In this document: in pieces, positions 1 through 8,876 of the stretch | Numbering within the stretch: position 1 is the stretch's first letter | Layout of the letters: each line of letters opens with the position of its first letter | Assembly: GCF_037031285.1 (NCBI RefSeq) | Contig: NZ_JAYEZO010000002.1 | Span: forward strand, 930,001 to 994,000 | From: Halobellus sp. LT62 | GTDB lineage: Archaea > Halobacteriota > Halobacteria > Halobacteriales > Haloferacaceae | Direction of reading: 5' to 3' | Length of the DNA stretch: 64,000 nucleotides | Program-made: the position numbers and the translations under genes | Notes under the pieces: generated by a model | Told to the model about the DNA's origin: nothing | The model's database searches: none | The model's input: only the letters and a program-made list of their open reading frames with translations

Positions 1-84
1 CCGGCGTTGGCCGCGTTTCAGTACAAAAAGTCTCGTCCGAACCGACGCCCGTCTCCTCTCGTCGAATCGGTGCCTGTCTCCGGT

Positions 85-1224
85 TCACACGCCGAACGTC
101 GCGCGGAGCATATCCCGCGTTCCGGGGCCGAGACCGACCGCGAGCACCGCAACGAGCAGCAACATCGTGTAGCGCGGGCTCTCCTCGAAGATCTCCGCTT
201 CGAACACCCAAATCACGAACGTCGCCGCGACGAGTTTCACGAGGAGGAACGGCCACGTGTCACCGGTCACCGCGAGCACCGATGCGGGCAAGAGCGAGCC
301 GGTGACGTCGACGACGAACTGGTTCACCGGGTGTTTCGGGATCAGATTCGCCCCGGCACCGATCGCCGGCATCCAGTCGAGGCCGACGACGTTGGCGACG
401 CCGTCGACCGCGTGACCCCAGAGGATGACGAAGCCGATTTTTTCGGTTCCCGCGTTGACGCCGGGGGCGAACCGTTCGATGAGCGCCCATGTCGCGAGAG
501 CGGCGACCGTCGCGCCGGCGAGGACGACCGCCGACACCTGCGGGTAGAACTCGACTCCCTCGGCTCCCGTGAGCACGAGCCAGAACAGGTAGCCGAGCGT
601 GGCGAGGAGGACGACCGACCCCGTCCCGAACAGCGCGTAATCGTACCGCTCGACAACTCCCGCTCGGGCGGCCCAGACGGCGGCGACGACCGCGACGAGC
701 GTGATCGCGAAGACGGTGAAGTAGATGATCGGGCTGATAAAGAGCGTGTTCAACGGGTAGCTGATGAGCGCCTCCGCGGCCGGAACGGCGTCGTTTGCGT
801 CCTCGACGACGCGGAGCGCGCCGCCGAAGAAGACGAACGGCAGGAGCGCGTAGAAGAACTCCCGGTCGGTTCCCAGATCGAGGCGTCGAAGGAGGAAGAC
901 CACGCCGATCAGCGCGACGAGCAGCGTGACCATGTAGCCGACTTCCGAGACGAGGGTGTAGCCGGGGTATGCGACGGGCTCGGCGGCGTTCGAACAGGCC
1001 TGTGCATCGTAGATGTACTCGACGGTACTCCCCGGCCGGACCGCACACACCGCGGAGTTGGCGTCCGCCTGCACGGGGCCCCAGAAGTAGTGCCAGATGA
1101 AGCCGTCGTAGACGACCTCCGGGAAGGCGAGCACGCCGACGACGAGCGCGGCGAGCGCGGTCAGCACCCCGCCCGCCCAGAGCCGCTCGGGTGCGACGCC
1201 GACGCGTTCGGCGACTGTTGACAT
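85..1224 (-). CDS. DUF63-type polytopic membrane protein
   Basis: A 379-residue integral membrane protein with about ten hydrophobic helices, the first at residues 17-36. I assign it to the archaeal DUF63 family from the helix pattern and the segment [14 protein letters not shown] near residue 270; the biochemical function of this family is unknown to me. A short Cys-containing outside loop (residues 55-80, with CAV and QACSNA) lies between the first two helices. The ATG start is followed directly by a plausible cytoplasmic head. It stands alone on the minus strand, 143 bp downstream of the Lrp-type gene. No signal peptide beyond the first helix. Confidence 0.8.
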   Translation of the reverse strand: MSTVAERVGVAPERLWAGGVLTALAALVVGVLAFPEVVYDGFIWHYFWGPVQADANSAVCAVRPGSTVEYIYDAQACSNAAEPVAYPGYTLVSEVGYMVTLLVALIGVVFLLRRLDLGTDREFFYALLPFVFFGGALRVVEDANDAVPAAEALISYPLNTLFISPIIYFTVFAITLVAVVAAVWAARAGVVERYDYALFGTGSVVLLATLGYLFWLVLTGAEGVEFYPQVSAVVLAGATVAALATWALIERFAPGVNAGTEKIGFVILWGHAVDGVANVVGLDWMPAIGAGANLIPKHPVNQFVVDVTGSLLPASVLAVTGDTWPFLLVKLVAATFVIWVFEAEIFEESPRYTMLLLVAVLAVGLGPGTRDMLRATFGV

Positions 1225-1367
1225 AGAGGAAACGCAGACGGCAGTCGTGTTGAGGATTCCGGTCTCCGCTGACGGGACGTTTCAGGGTGCTAACCGGACC
1301 TCCGGTCAGATCGATCTTCGTTCGGTACCGATCTCCGCCCAGAACCGATCTCCGTTCGGCCCGCACC

Positions 1368-1817
1368 TCAGATCGGGAGCGCCCGGTCGTCGAGGTCGGT
1401 CGCGAGGATGACCATCGTCTGGGACCGTGAGAACCCCTCGATCCGGGCGATCTCGTCGAACATCAGTTCGCGTAGGCCGTCAGTGTCCTCGGCGGTCACC
1501 CGGAGCATCACGTCCCACTCGCCGGTCGTGAGGTGGATCTCTTGGACGCCTTCGATGTCTCGCAGCCGGTCGAGTGCGTCGTCCTCGCGTCCCTGTTCGA
1601 TACGGAGCCCGACGAACGCCGAGGTCCCGAGGCCGACCGAACGCGGGTCGATCTTCGCGTGGTACCCCTCGATCACCCCGGCCTCCTCCATCCGACCGAC
1701 GCGGTCGTGCACCGTCGCACTGGACATATCGATCCGCCGAGCGACCTCGCTGAACGGCGTCCGTGCGTTGGCTTGGAGAATGCGCAGGATTTCTCGATCC
1801 GTCTCGTCGAGCTCCAT
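1368..1817 (-). CDS. Lrp/AsnC-family transcriptional regulator
   Basis: A 149-residue regulator starting MELDETDREIL, the usual opening of haloarchaeal Lrp proteins; an in-frame GTG seven codons upstream is possible but less likely. Residues 1-60 form the winged helix-turn-helix (ILRILQANARTPFSEVA...), and residues 65-145 the ligand-binding RAM/AsnC domain (GLGTSAFVGLRIEQG, TGEWDVMLRV). Family members bind amino acids or other small metabolites and act as dimers or octamers. It is monocistronic between the DUF63 gene and the phosphatase gene, so the target genes cannot be told from context. Confidence 0.93.
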   Translation of the reverse strand: MELDETDREILRILQANARTPFSEVARRIDMSSATVHDRVGRMEEAGVIEGYHAKIDPRSVGLGTSAFVGLRIEQGREDDALDRLRDIEGVQEIHLTTGEWDVMLRVTAEDTDGLRELMFDEIARIEGFSRSQTMVILATDLDDRALPI

Positions 1818-1902
1818 ACGGTGACTATCGTAGCCCACCGACTTGCGGTTTGTGGGTTGATGCCGACTGACGAATTCGTTTGCAGACTCGCGTCCGGCAG
1901 CC

Positions 1903-2697
1903 TCAGGACTCGTCGATCTCTCGGGCGGCTTCGAGGAGCGTGTCGTGAATCCGCCCGTTCGAGGCGACGAGTCCGACCGAGTCGTGTCGCCAGCGGTCGC
2001 CCGCGAGGTCCGTGACCCGTCCCCCCGCGGCCCGGATCATCGCGACGCCGGCTACCGTGTCCCACGGGAAGGCCCGAAGGTTCGTCACGACGCCGTCGAG
2101 CGACCCGTCGGCGACGGCCGCGAGTTCCGCCTGCGCGCATCCCATCCGCCGGAGGTCGCCGAACCGATCCGCCAGCGCCTGACAGGCCCGGCCGTACTGC
2201 CCCCTCGCGTCGAAGTCCCACCACATCGTCGGCGTGACGACGCACGCCTCGGGGTCGGTTTTCGTCGACACGGTGACGCGATCCCCGTTTCGGTACGTCG
2301 TCTCACCGTCAGTCCAGTAGCGGTCGTTCAACGCCGGGAAGTCCGACGCGCCGGCGACCGGCTGCCCGTCGAGAACCGCCGCGACGGCGGTCCCCCACAC
2401 GCGCATCCCGCGGACGTAGTTGTTCGTCCCGTCGATGGGATCGACGATCCACGCCGGGCCGGATTCGGGCACCCGCTTCAGTTCGTCGTCCTCCTCGCCG
2501 ACGACCGCGTCCTCGGGGCACGCCTCCCGGAGTACCTCGATGACGGCGGCCTGCGCGTCCCGGTCGGCCTGCGTCACGACGTCCGTCTTCTCTGTCTTCT
2601 GCTCGACGTCGTGACGGGTCCGGAACCGCTCATTTGCGACGGTCGCACCCGCCTCTGCCGCCCGTCGCGCTACCGACGCCCGATCGGCCGTATCCAT
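1903..2697 (-). CDS. Inositol monophosphatase-family phosphatase
   Basis: A 264-residue member of the Mg2+-dependent IMPase/FBPase superfamily. The metal-site motifs are all present: VGEEDD near residue 67, WIVDPIDGTNNY near 83-94, and WDTVAGVAMIRAAGG near 215-230. Archaeal members hydrolyse inositol-1-phosphate, fructose-1,6-bisphosphate or other sugar phosphates, and sequence alone does not settle which is used here. Cytosolic, no signal peptide. It is divergent from the small gene at 2896 across a 198-bp gap. Confidence 0.9.
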   Translation of the reverse strand: MDTADRASVARRAAEAGATVANERFRTRHDVEQKTEKTDVVTQADRDAQAAVIEVLREACPEDAVVGEEDDELKRVPESGPAWIVDPIDGTNNYVRGMRVWGTAVAAVLDGQPVAGASDFPALNDRYWTDGETTYRNGDRVTVSTKTDPEACVVTPTMWWDFDARGQYGRACQALADRFGDLRRMGCAQAELAAVADGSLDGVVTNLRAFPWDTVAGVAMIRAAGGRVTDLAGDRWRHDSVGLVASNGRIHDTLLEAAREIDES

Positions 2698-2895
2698 AAC
2701 TCACAGGCCGTCCGCCCCCATCGTAAACGCACGGGTTTCGTGGCGTCGCCAGCGCGCCTCCGGGTCTGAGCGCACCACCGGGACCTGCCCGGTCACGAGC
2801 GCGCCGCTGGATCTGTCGAAGAGAGCGGATCGGAGATAATTAACTCAATTTCGAGTCTGAGTACCTTTTAGTATTCGTACGACAGTAATGGAGGT

Positions 2896-3177
2896 ATGCG
2901 CCCGTCAGACGCGGCACGACAGCTCCAATACGCAGTCGCCTCGCAGGCAGACACCTACGACTACGAGATCAGTTACTGGGAAGCCCACGTCTACGAGGAC
3001 GTCTTCGCGGACGTCTCCGAGCACGGAACGCTCTCGGACGTGATGAGCGTCGTCGAAGCGCTCGGCGACCAGTTCGTCGAGGGGACCCGTCCGTCGCCCG
3101 CCGACGCCCGCGAGATCGCCGACGGCGTTCTCACGGCCGGCGGCCGACCCCTGACCGACGGCGGCGACGGTAGCTAA
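2896..3177 (+). CDS. Small conserved-looking haloarchaeal protein, unknown function
   Basis: A 93-residue acidic protein that I do not recognise. It is predicted mostly helical, with a Tyr/Asp-rich stretch (QADTYDYEISYWEAHVYEDV) at residues 18-37 and a disordered Gly/Asp tail. There is no cysteine and no membrane segment. A TATA-like box (TTTTAGTA, 2866-2873) lies 23-30 nt before the ATG, which favours a leaderless transcript. Base composition and third-position GC match the neighbours, so it is likely a real gene. A function cannot be inferred. Confidence 0.7.
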   Translation: MRPSDAARQLQYAVASQADTYDYEISYWEAHVYEDVFADVSEHGTLSDVMSVVEALGDQFVEGTRPSPADAREIADGVLTAGGRPLTDGGDGS

Positions 3178-3260
3178 GCGGCGTCGACGCCGAGTACGGG
3201 CCCTTTTGTCGCGTTGTCGTCGATCGAAGTCAACGAGCGTCTGCGACTCGCCGTGTAGCG

Positions 3261-3340
3261 ATCAGGCTGGGCAGAGGTGTCTCAGACTGGACGAAGGTGC
3301 CTCAGACTGGACGGAGATACCTCAGGCCGGACGGAGGTGC
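3261..3340. repeat. Four tandem 20-bp units grown from the 3' end of birA
   Basis: Four consecutive units of exactly 20 bp: 3261-3280, 3281-3300, 3301-3320 and 3321-3340, with core CTCAGACTGGACGAAGGTGC. Units 2-4 differ at only a few positions and unit 1 is more diverged. Unit 4 encodes, on the minus strand, the last residues of BirA (HLRPA) and its TGA stop. Every unit keeps TCAG, so each carries a TGA in the minus sense. This looks like slippage or unequal recombination of a coding end into the downstream spacer. Confidence 0.85.
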
Positions 3341-4269
3341 TCGCAATCGCCGGCGTGGACGACGCGCTCGTCGCCCTCGTCGGTTCGGACGACGAGACTC
3401 CCCGGAAAGCGCACGTCGACGGCCTCGCCCTCGACGGTCCCGCTGGGGGTCTCGACGCGCACGCGACGACTGAGCGTCGCGGCCCGTTCGCGCCACGCGT
3501 CGAGGATCCGGCGGACGTCGGCCTCCTCGCTCGTGAGCTCGTGAAGCGCTCCGAGGACGGACTGGAGGAACGCGCGCCTGTCCACGTCGCCCGCCTCCGC
3601 GCGCAGGCTCATCGCCCCCGTCGGCAGCGCGTCGGCGTCGACGTTCGCGTTCACGCCGATCCCGACGATCAGCCACGAGACGCGGTCGGCCTCGCCTTCC
3701 ATCTCCGTCAGGACGCCGCAGAGCTTTCGTTCCTCGCCGTCGTCGCCCGCGACGAGGACGTCGTTGGGCCACTTGATCCGCGCGTCGACGCCGACCTCTC
3801 GAGCGGCTCGGGCGACCGCGACGGCCGCGGCGAGCGTGTACAGCGGAATCTCCGCGGGCGGGCGTCGGGGGCGAAGAAGGACGCTCGCCCAGATCCCGCC
3901 CGACGGCGCGGTCCACTCGCGCGCGAGGCGACCCCGTCCGCCGGTCTGTTCGTCGGCGGCGACGACGACGTCCGTTTCGCCCGCCTCGGCCAGCGCTCTC
4001 GCGCGACTGTTCGTGCTCTCGATCCGCTCGTGATACTCGACCGTGTAGGGGGCGTCGAGGCCGAATTCAATGGCGGCCGCACCGTACGCTGGGACGCCGA
4101 CGACTCGGTAGCCGGCCTCACCGCTCTCGATGTCGAAGCCCTCCTCGCGGAGCGCTTCGACCTGCTTCCAGACCGCCGCGCGCGACACGTCGAGCCGCTC
4201 GGCCAGTTCCGGGCCCGGAACGGGGCCGTCAGACAGCGCTCGCAACAGCGTCCGTCGGGTCTCGTTCAT
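3322..4269 (-). CDS. birA: Biotin--protein ligase with N-terminal HTH
   Basis: A 315-residue biotin protein ligase. Residues 1-60 are a winged helix (ELAERLDVSRAAVWKQVEAL) as in bifunctional BirA. The catalytic domain follows: TNSRARALA, the nucleotide/biotin loop GGRGRLAREW near residue 110, and RIKWPNDVLV near 165. A short C-terminal SH3-like domain ends HLRPA. It makes biotinyl-AMP and attaches biotin to the lysine of a carrier domain. The carrier is almost certainly the BCCP domain of the adjacent upstream gene, whose stop is 39 bp away on the same strand. The HTH suggests an additional repressor role, which is an inference. Confidence 0.95.
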   Translation of the reverse strand: MNETRRTLLRALSDGPVPGPELAERLDVSRAAVWKQVEALREEGFDIESGEAGYRVVGVPAYGAAAIEFGLDAPYTVEYHERIESTNSRARALAEAGETDVVVAADEQTGGRGRLAREWTAPSGGIWASVLLRPRRPPAEIPLYTLAAAVAVARAAREVGVDARIKWPNDVLVAGDDGEERKLCGVLTEMEGEADRVSWLIVGIGVNANVDADALPTGAMSLRAEAGDVDRRAFLQSVLGALHELTSEEADVRRILDAWRERAATLSRRVRVETPSGTVEGEAVDVRFPGSLVVRTDEGDERVVHAGDCEHLRPA

Positions 4270-4308
4270 CGTGCCTCTCTCATCTCACGCATAGCTGTTT
4301 TTCACCCG

Positions 4309-6150
4309 CTATTCGAGGACGACGAGCACGTCGTCCATATCGACGCTGTCGCCCTCGCCGACGAGTACCTGCGTGACGGTGCCGCCGCGCTCGGCCACCA
4401 CGTCGTTCTCCATCTTCATCGCTTCGAGCACGCAGACGACGTCGCCCGCAGCGACTTCCTCGCCCTCCTCGACATCGACCGAGAGGATCGTCCCCTGCAT
4501 CTCCGCGGTGACCGTTTCGCCGTCGCCCTCGACGACGACCTCGCCGCCGTCGTCGGTCGCCTCGTCCGGTCGCGAGCGCGTCGAGGCGCTGCCCGTACCG
4601 CCCGACACGCCGCCGTTGCCGACGGCGTCGAGGTCTGGAATCGGGGGCGCGCCGCGCTCTTCGAGGTTGACCTCGAAGCGCTTGCCGTTGACTTCGACGG
4701 TGAACTCCCGTTCGGTCACGTGGTCCTCGTCGCCCTCGGATCCGTCCGCTCCGTCGGGGGCCGCAGCGGTGTCGCCCGATCCCCACTTCTCGACCGCGCG
4801 TTCGATCCGACGCGGGTCGAGCTCCTCGTCGAGGTACTTCGTGGTGTGCTCGCCCGATCGGAACGCCTCGTCGGTGATCATCAGTCGGTGGAACGGGACG
4901 ATCGTCTCGACGCCCTCGATCTCGAACTCCGAGAGCGCACGCTCCGAGCGTGCCAGACACTCCGTTCGGTCGCTCGCGGAGACGATCAGCTTCGCGATCA
5001 TCGAGTCGTAGTCGCCGCCGATCTCGTCGCCTTGGCGGACCGCGTCGTCGATGCGGACGCCGATGCCGCCCGGTGGGTCATACGTCTCCAGTGTGCCCGT
5101 CGCGGGCGCGAACTCGGCGGCCGCGTTCTCGGCGTTGATCCGGTACTCGATCGCGTGGCCGTCGAACGCCACGTTCTCCTGTGCGAAGTCGAGTTCCTCG
5201 CCGGCGGCAACCCGGAGTTGCCACTTAACCACGTCGATGCCGGTAATCTCCTCGGTGACGGTGTGTTCGACCTGAATCCGGGTGTTGACCTCCATGAAGT
5301 AGAACTCCCCATCTTCCACCAAGAACTCCACCGTCCCCGCATTCGTGTAGTCCGCGGCGCTGACGCCGCGTCGGGCCGCCTCGCCGATCCGCTCGCGGAG
5401 GTCGTCGTCGAGCGCGGGCGAGGGCGCTTCCTCGATGACCTTCTGGTGGCGGCGCTGCAGCGAGCAGTCGCGCTCGCCGAGGTGGCGGACGTTGCCGCGC
5501 TCGTCGGCGAGGATCTGCACCTCGATGTGCCGCGGCGATTCGAGGTACTTCTCGACGTACACCGACGAGTTGTCGAAGTACGCCTCGCCCTCGCGCTGGG
5601 CGGTCTCCAGCTGTGACTCGACTTCCTCGGCCGACTCGACGACCTTCAGACCGCGCCCGCCGCCGCCGCCCTCGGCCTTGATCGCGACCGGGTAGCCGTA
5701 CTCCGCGGCGATCTCCTTCACCTCTTCGGCGGATTCGACGGGCTCGGTCGTGCCCGGAACGACCGGCACGTCGGCCTCCTGCATCAACGCGCGGGCCTTC
5801 GTCTTCTCTCCCAAGCGCTCCATCGCGTCGGCGGAGGGGCCGATCCACGTCAGTTCGGTCTCCTCGACTTTCCGCGCGAACGTCGCGTTTTCGGCGAGGA
5901 AGCCGTAGCCGGGATGGACCGCCTCCGCACCCGCCTTCCGAGCGGCCTCGATGATCGCCTCGTGATCCAAGTACGAGTCCGCCGCGCGCGCGGGACCGAC
6001 GTTGTACGCCTCGTCGGCGAACCGGACGTGACCGGCGTGCTTGTCGGCGTCGCTGTAGACGGCGACGGTCCGCACGCCCAAGTCGCGGCACGCCCGCATC
6101 ACCCGGAGGGCGATCTCCCCGCGGTTGGCGACGAGAACCTTGTTGAACAT
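4309..6150 (-). CDS. accC: Acyl-CoA carboxylase, biotin carboxylase + BCCP fusion subunit
   Basis: A 613-residue alpha subunit of an acetyl-/propionyl-CoA carboxylase. I start it at [16 protein letters not shown], the standard beginning of biotin carboxylase; longer readings add an improbable Arg-rich head. Residues 1-450 hold the biotin carboxylase with the ATP-grasp glycine loop ([14 protein letters not shown]) and the catalytic [17 protein letters not shown] Gly/Asp/Ser-rich linker follows, and the C-terminal BCCP domain has the biotinylation site EAMKMEN near residue 580. The carboxyltransferase subunit is not in this window. In haloarchaea such enzymes feed propionyl-CoA into methylmalonyl-CoA. 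It is paired with birA. Confidence 0.95.
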   Translation of the reverse strand: MFNKVLVANRGEIALRVMRACRDLGVRTVAVYSDADKHAGHVRFADEAYNVGPARAADSYLDHEAIIEAARKAGAEAVHPGYGFLAENATFARKVEETELTWIGPSADAMERLGEKTKARALMQEADVPVVPGTTEPVESAEEVKEIAAEYGYPVAIKAEGGGGGRGLKVVESAEEVESQLETAQREGEAYFDNSSVYVEKYLESPRHIEVQILADERGNVRHLGERDCSLQRRHQKVIEEAPSPALDDDLRERIGEAARRGVSAADYTNAGTVEFLVEDGEFYFMEVNTRIQVEHTVTEEITGIDVVKWQLRVAAGEELDFAQENVAFDGHAIEYRINAENAAAEFAPATGTLETYDPPGGIGVRIDDAVRQGDEIGGDYDSMIAKLIVSASDRTECLARSERALSEFEIEGVETIVPFHRLMITDEAFRSGEHTTKYLDEELDPRRIERAVEKWGSGDTAAAPDGADGSEGDEDHVTEREFTVEVNGKRFEVNLEERGAPPIPDLDAVGNGGVSGGTGSASTRSRPDEATDDGGEVVVEGDGETVTAEMQGTILSVDVEEGEEVAAGDVVCVLEAMKMENDVVAERGGTVTQVLVGEGDSVDMDDVLVVLE

Positions 6151-6328
6151 TTGCCGATGTGTTCTGAAACGCGCCACCTCTATCTGTCGGTTCTGCACGA
6201 AGGCACATTCGACGATCGTCGATTTCTCCGTCGATTCTCGGCCGTCGAAATCGACTGTTCGTCGGGTGTGCGAACCGAGACACCGACGCCGTTGAACGAT
6301 CGTGAGATACGGAGAGAATCCAAACCGC

Positions 6329-6337
6329 CTTATGTGT
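6329..6337 (+). promoter_or_regulatory. TATA-like box of asd
   Basis: CTTATGTG lies 22-30 nt before the chosen ATG at 6359. This is the spacing expected of a leaderless haloarchaeal transcript, and it supports that start over the in-frame ATG at 6302. Confidence 0.5.
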
Positions 6338-6358
6338 GTGCCTCCCACGCCAACGACA

Positions 6359-7393
6359 ATGACAGTACGTGTCGGTATCCTCGGCGCGACGGGCGCGGTA
6401 GGACAGCGATTCATCCAGCTTCTCGAAGACCACCCGACCTTCGAGCTCGCGGCGCTGACGGCGTCGGAGTCGAGCGCGGGAAAGAGCTACCGCGACGCCG
6501 CCAAGTGGCGCGTGAACACGCCGATTCCGGACGACATCGCGGAGATGACCGTCACTTCGACGGCCCCCGAGGAAGTCCCAGACGACGTTGATCTCCTCTT
6601 CTCGTCGCTGCCCTCCGGTGCCGCCGCCGACGTCGAGCCCGACTTCCTCGAAGCGGGCTACGTCGTCTCCTCGAACTCCTCGAACGACCGGATGGCCCCG
6701 GACGTCCCGCTCACCATCCCCGAAATCAACCCCGGTCACCTCGATCTGATCGAGGTCCAGCGCGACCAGCGCGGCTGGGACGGCGCGCTCGTGAAGAACC
6801 CGAACTGCTCGACGATCACGATGGTCCCGACGCTCGCGGCGCTGGCTCAGTTCGGCCTCGAATCGGTGCAAGTGTCGACGCTGCAGGCCGTCTCCGGCGC
6901 GGGCTACTCCGGCGTGACCTCGATGGAGATCATCGACAACGCGATCCCGCACATCAACGGCGAGGACGACAAGATGGAGACCGAATCCCGGAAGCTCCTC
7001 GGCTCGTTCGACGGCGCGGAACTCGAACTGCACGGGATGGACGTCGCCGCCTCCTGTAACCGCATCCCCACGCTCGACGGCCACTTGGAGAACGTCTTCG
7101 CGGAGACGAGCGAGTCTATCACTCCCGAGGACGCCGCCGCGGCGATGCGCGAGTACCCGAGCCCGGATCTCCACTCCTCGCCGGATCAGCTCATCCACGT
7201 CTTCGACGACTTCGACCGCCCGCAGCCCCGACTCGACCGCGAGCGCGGCGACGGGATGCAGATCTCCGCCGGCGGGCTGCAGGAGACGACGAACGGCGTG
7301 AAGTACAACTGCCTCGCACACAACACGATCCGCGGCGCGGCCGGCGCATCCGTCCTCAACGGCGAACTCCTCGTCGAAGAGGGTTGGGTCTAA
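6359..7393 (+). CDS. asd: Aspartate-semialdehyde dehydrogenase
   Basis: A 344-residue enzyme that reduces aspartyl phosphate to aspartate semialdehyde with NADPH, feeding lysine, threonine and methionine synthesis. It starts [12 protein letters not shown]; the Rossmann motif GATGAVG is at residues 9-15. The catalytic cysteine is in [10 protein letters not shown] (Cys150), and GAGYSGV follows around residue 180. Length and motifs fit the archaeal/fungal-type ASADH class. It is convergent with the HD-domain gene, separated by a palindromic spacer. Confidence 0.95.
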   Translation: MTVRVGILGATGAVGQRFIQLLEDHPTFELAALTASESSAGKSYRDAAKWRVNTPIPDDIAEMTVTSTAPEEVPDDVDLLFSSLPSGAAADVEPDFLEAGYVVSSNSSNDRMAPDVPLTIPEINPGHLDLIEVQRDQRGWDGALVKNPNCSTITMVPTLAALAQFGLESVQVSTLQAVSGAGYSGVTSMEIIDNAIPHINGEDDKMETESRKLLGSFDGAELELHGMDVAASCNRIPTLDGHLENVFAETSESITPEDAAAAMREYPSPDLHSSPDQLIHVFDDFDRPQPRLDRERGDGMQISAGGLQETTNGVKYNCLAHNTIRGAAGASVLNGELLVEEGWV

Positions 7394-7408
7394 AATCAAC
7401 CACCCACC

Positions 7409-7469
7409 TTTTTCCAGCGGTGGGTTTCCTCGCTCACTGCGTTCGCTGCGGGAACCCACCGTACAAAAA
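7409..7469. terminator. Imperfect palindrome between convergent genes, possible bidirectional terminator
   Basis: A 61-bp imperfect inverted repeat: TTTTT (7409-7413) and CGGTGGGTT (7418-7426) face AACCCACCG (7453-7461) and AAAAA (7465-7469). Each strand thus carries a hairpin followed by a T-run. It sits between the 3' ends of asd and the HD gene. Termination is inferred from position and form only. Confidence 0.55.
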
Positions 7470-7570
7470 CCTGGAGGGAAAAACTTCCCGCTCGGCTCGC
7501 TTCGCTCGCCTCGCGGTACTAGTTCTTGCACACGACTTCCGCTGACAGCGACCGCGACGCCCCTCCTCAG

Positions 7571-8128
7571 CTATACTGTCCGCAGGTCGTCAGTCGCGCG
7601 CCACCGGATCGCCGCGGCGGCAACCTCGTCGGCCCGCCGGACGATCTCGGCTTCGATCGTCGCCAGCTCGACGTTCGTTCGACTCGTATGAGAGAGGACG
7701 ATGTGGGCGATTTCGACCGGCAGGCCGACTCGTGCGACGACGTGAACGCCGTAGTACGGATGCCCGAGGAGGTCGTAAACGGGCGTGTCGTCCATCCCGT
7801 CGAACTCCGCGAGCTTGCTCACGTCGTGGACGAGCGCGCCCGCGACGACGACGTCGAGGTCCAGATCCAGTCTGTCGCCGCGGCGCTCGGTGAGTCGCTC
7901 CGCGAGGGCGACGGAGCCGGCGGTCACGTCGCGCACGTGGCCGACGAGCGTCTCGTCTTCGATCCTCAACTCCCGCTGCGTCGGCGGCAGCCACGGGACC
8001 GCCGCGAGGTCGTCGACGTCGTGTTCTTCCATCGCGGTCGTCCACGCGTCGACGACGCCCGAACGCAGGCTGTCGTCCTCGATCGCGTCGAGTTCCGGAA
8101 AGATCGCACGGACCGAACCTTCGCTCAT
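7571..8128 (-). CDS. HD-domain phosphohydrolase
   Basis: A 185-residue soluble protein with an HD metal-dependent phosphohydrolase fold. The visible metal-site signatures are VGHVRDVT (residue 63 region), the HD pair in GALVHDVSKLAEF (near 98), GHPYYGVHV and IVLSHTSRTN (near 142). HD proteins hydrolyse nucleotides or cyclic nucleotides; the substrate here is not deducible. It is monocistronic on the minus strand, convergent with asd and 86 bp downstream of the peroxiredoxin gene. Confidence 0.88.
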   Translation of the reverse strand: MSEGSVRAIFPELDAIEDDSLRSGVVDAWTTAMEEHDVDDLAAVPWLPPTQRELRIEDETLVGHVRDVTAGSVALAERLTERRGDRLDLDLDVVVAGALVHDVSKLAEFDGMDDTPVYDLLGHPYYGVHVVARVGLPVEIAHIVLSHTSRTNVELATIEAEIVRRADEVAAAAIRWRATDDLRTV

Positions 8129-8214
8129 ACCCGGGCTACGGCGGCATCAACAAGTAGAGTTTCGAAGCGGTCTGCGCGGCGGATCCGGTGGACGGGCTCC
8201 GCACACGCCCCGAC

Positions 8215-8697
8215 TCAGAGTTCCCGCACTTCGTTGAGCAGTTCCTCGTAGTCGGGTTCGTTCGTCGGGTCCTCGGAGATCCAGTCGTACGCGATAATGC
8301 CGTCCTCGTCGATGATGAACACCGCGCGGTTCGCGACGCCCACGAGTCCGAGGGCGTCGATATCGATCTCCAGTCCGTACTTGTCGATCGCGCTGCGGGC
8401 CATATCGCTGAGTAGGCCAAACTCGATGCCGTGCTTCTCCCGGAAGGCGTTCTGCGATAACGCCGAGTCGGCGCTCACGCCGTAGATGGTCGCGCCCGCG
8501 GCCTCGAAGTCGGCGAGGGATTCCTGTAAGGCGACCATCTCGCTCGTACACGGCGGGGTGAACGCGCCGGGGAAAAAGGCGAGGACGACCGGACCGTCGC
8601 CGAGCGCGTCGGCGAACTCGAACTTCGATAGATCGCCGTCCGCGAGGGTCGCACGGAAGTTCGGTGCCTCGTCGCCGATCGTCGGTGATTGAGTCAT
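8215..8697 (-). CDS. 1-Cys peroxiredoxin (AhpC/TSA, redoxin family)
   Basis: A 160-residue thiol peroxidase that reduces hydrogen peroxide and organic peroxides. The peroxidatic cysteine is in FFPGAFTPPCTSEM (about residue 50). It is the only cysteine in the protein, so the enzyme must be of the 1-Cys type and rely on an external thiol. The AhpE-like C-terminal half (VANRAVFIIDEDGIIAYDW) is complete. Cytosolic. A second, Bcp-type peroxiredoxin is encoded at 47113-47580. Confidence 0.93.
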   Translation of the reverse strand: MTQSPTIGDEAPNFRATLADGDLSKFEFADALGDGPVVLAFFPGAFTPPCTSEMVALQESLADFEAAGATIYGVSADSALSQNAFREKHGIEFGLLSDMARSAIDKYGLEIDIDALGLVGVANRAVFIIDEDGIIAYDWISEDPTNEPDYEELLNEVREL

Positions 8698-8876
8698 TGC
8701 ACTGCTATCATTCGGTCGCCACGGACCAAAAGATGGTGGGTGATATGGTAGCGTGCGGCGCGGCTTCGGTGGCCGTCAGCAGCCGTTTCTCGTGAATCGC
8801 TGCCGCACGTGACCGGGGCGACCTTCACGGCCGCCGACCTCAACGCGGCGGTGTCGCCTTTCGCACCCCGGGGCCG

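Noticed and set aside
2890-2895. GGAGGT as a Shine-Dalgarno for the gene at 2896
   Set aside because: It touches the ATG with no spacing, and the TATA-like box 23-30 nt upstream predicts a leaderless mRNA, so the match is probably chance.
3261-3340. Possible CRISPR array
   Set aside because: The units abut with no spacers and derive from the birA coding end; no cas genes occur in the window.
3277-5616. A 779-codon open frame on the plus strand opposite birA and the biotin carboxylase
   Set aside because: It is antisense to two well-supported enzymes with complete motifs. Long open antisense frames are expected at this GC content, and its translation is Arg/Asp/Val-rich with no recognisable domain.
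7486-7516. CTCGGCTCGCTTCGCTCGCCTCG as a palindromic element
   Set aside because: It is a mirror-like low-complexity tract with only about 3 complementary bases at its ends, and such tracts are common in haloarchaeal spacers.
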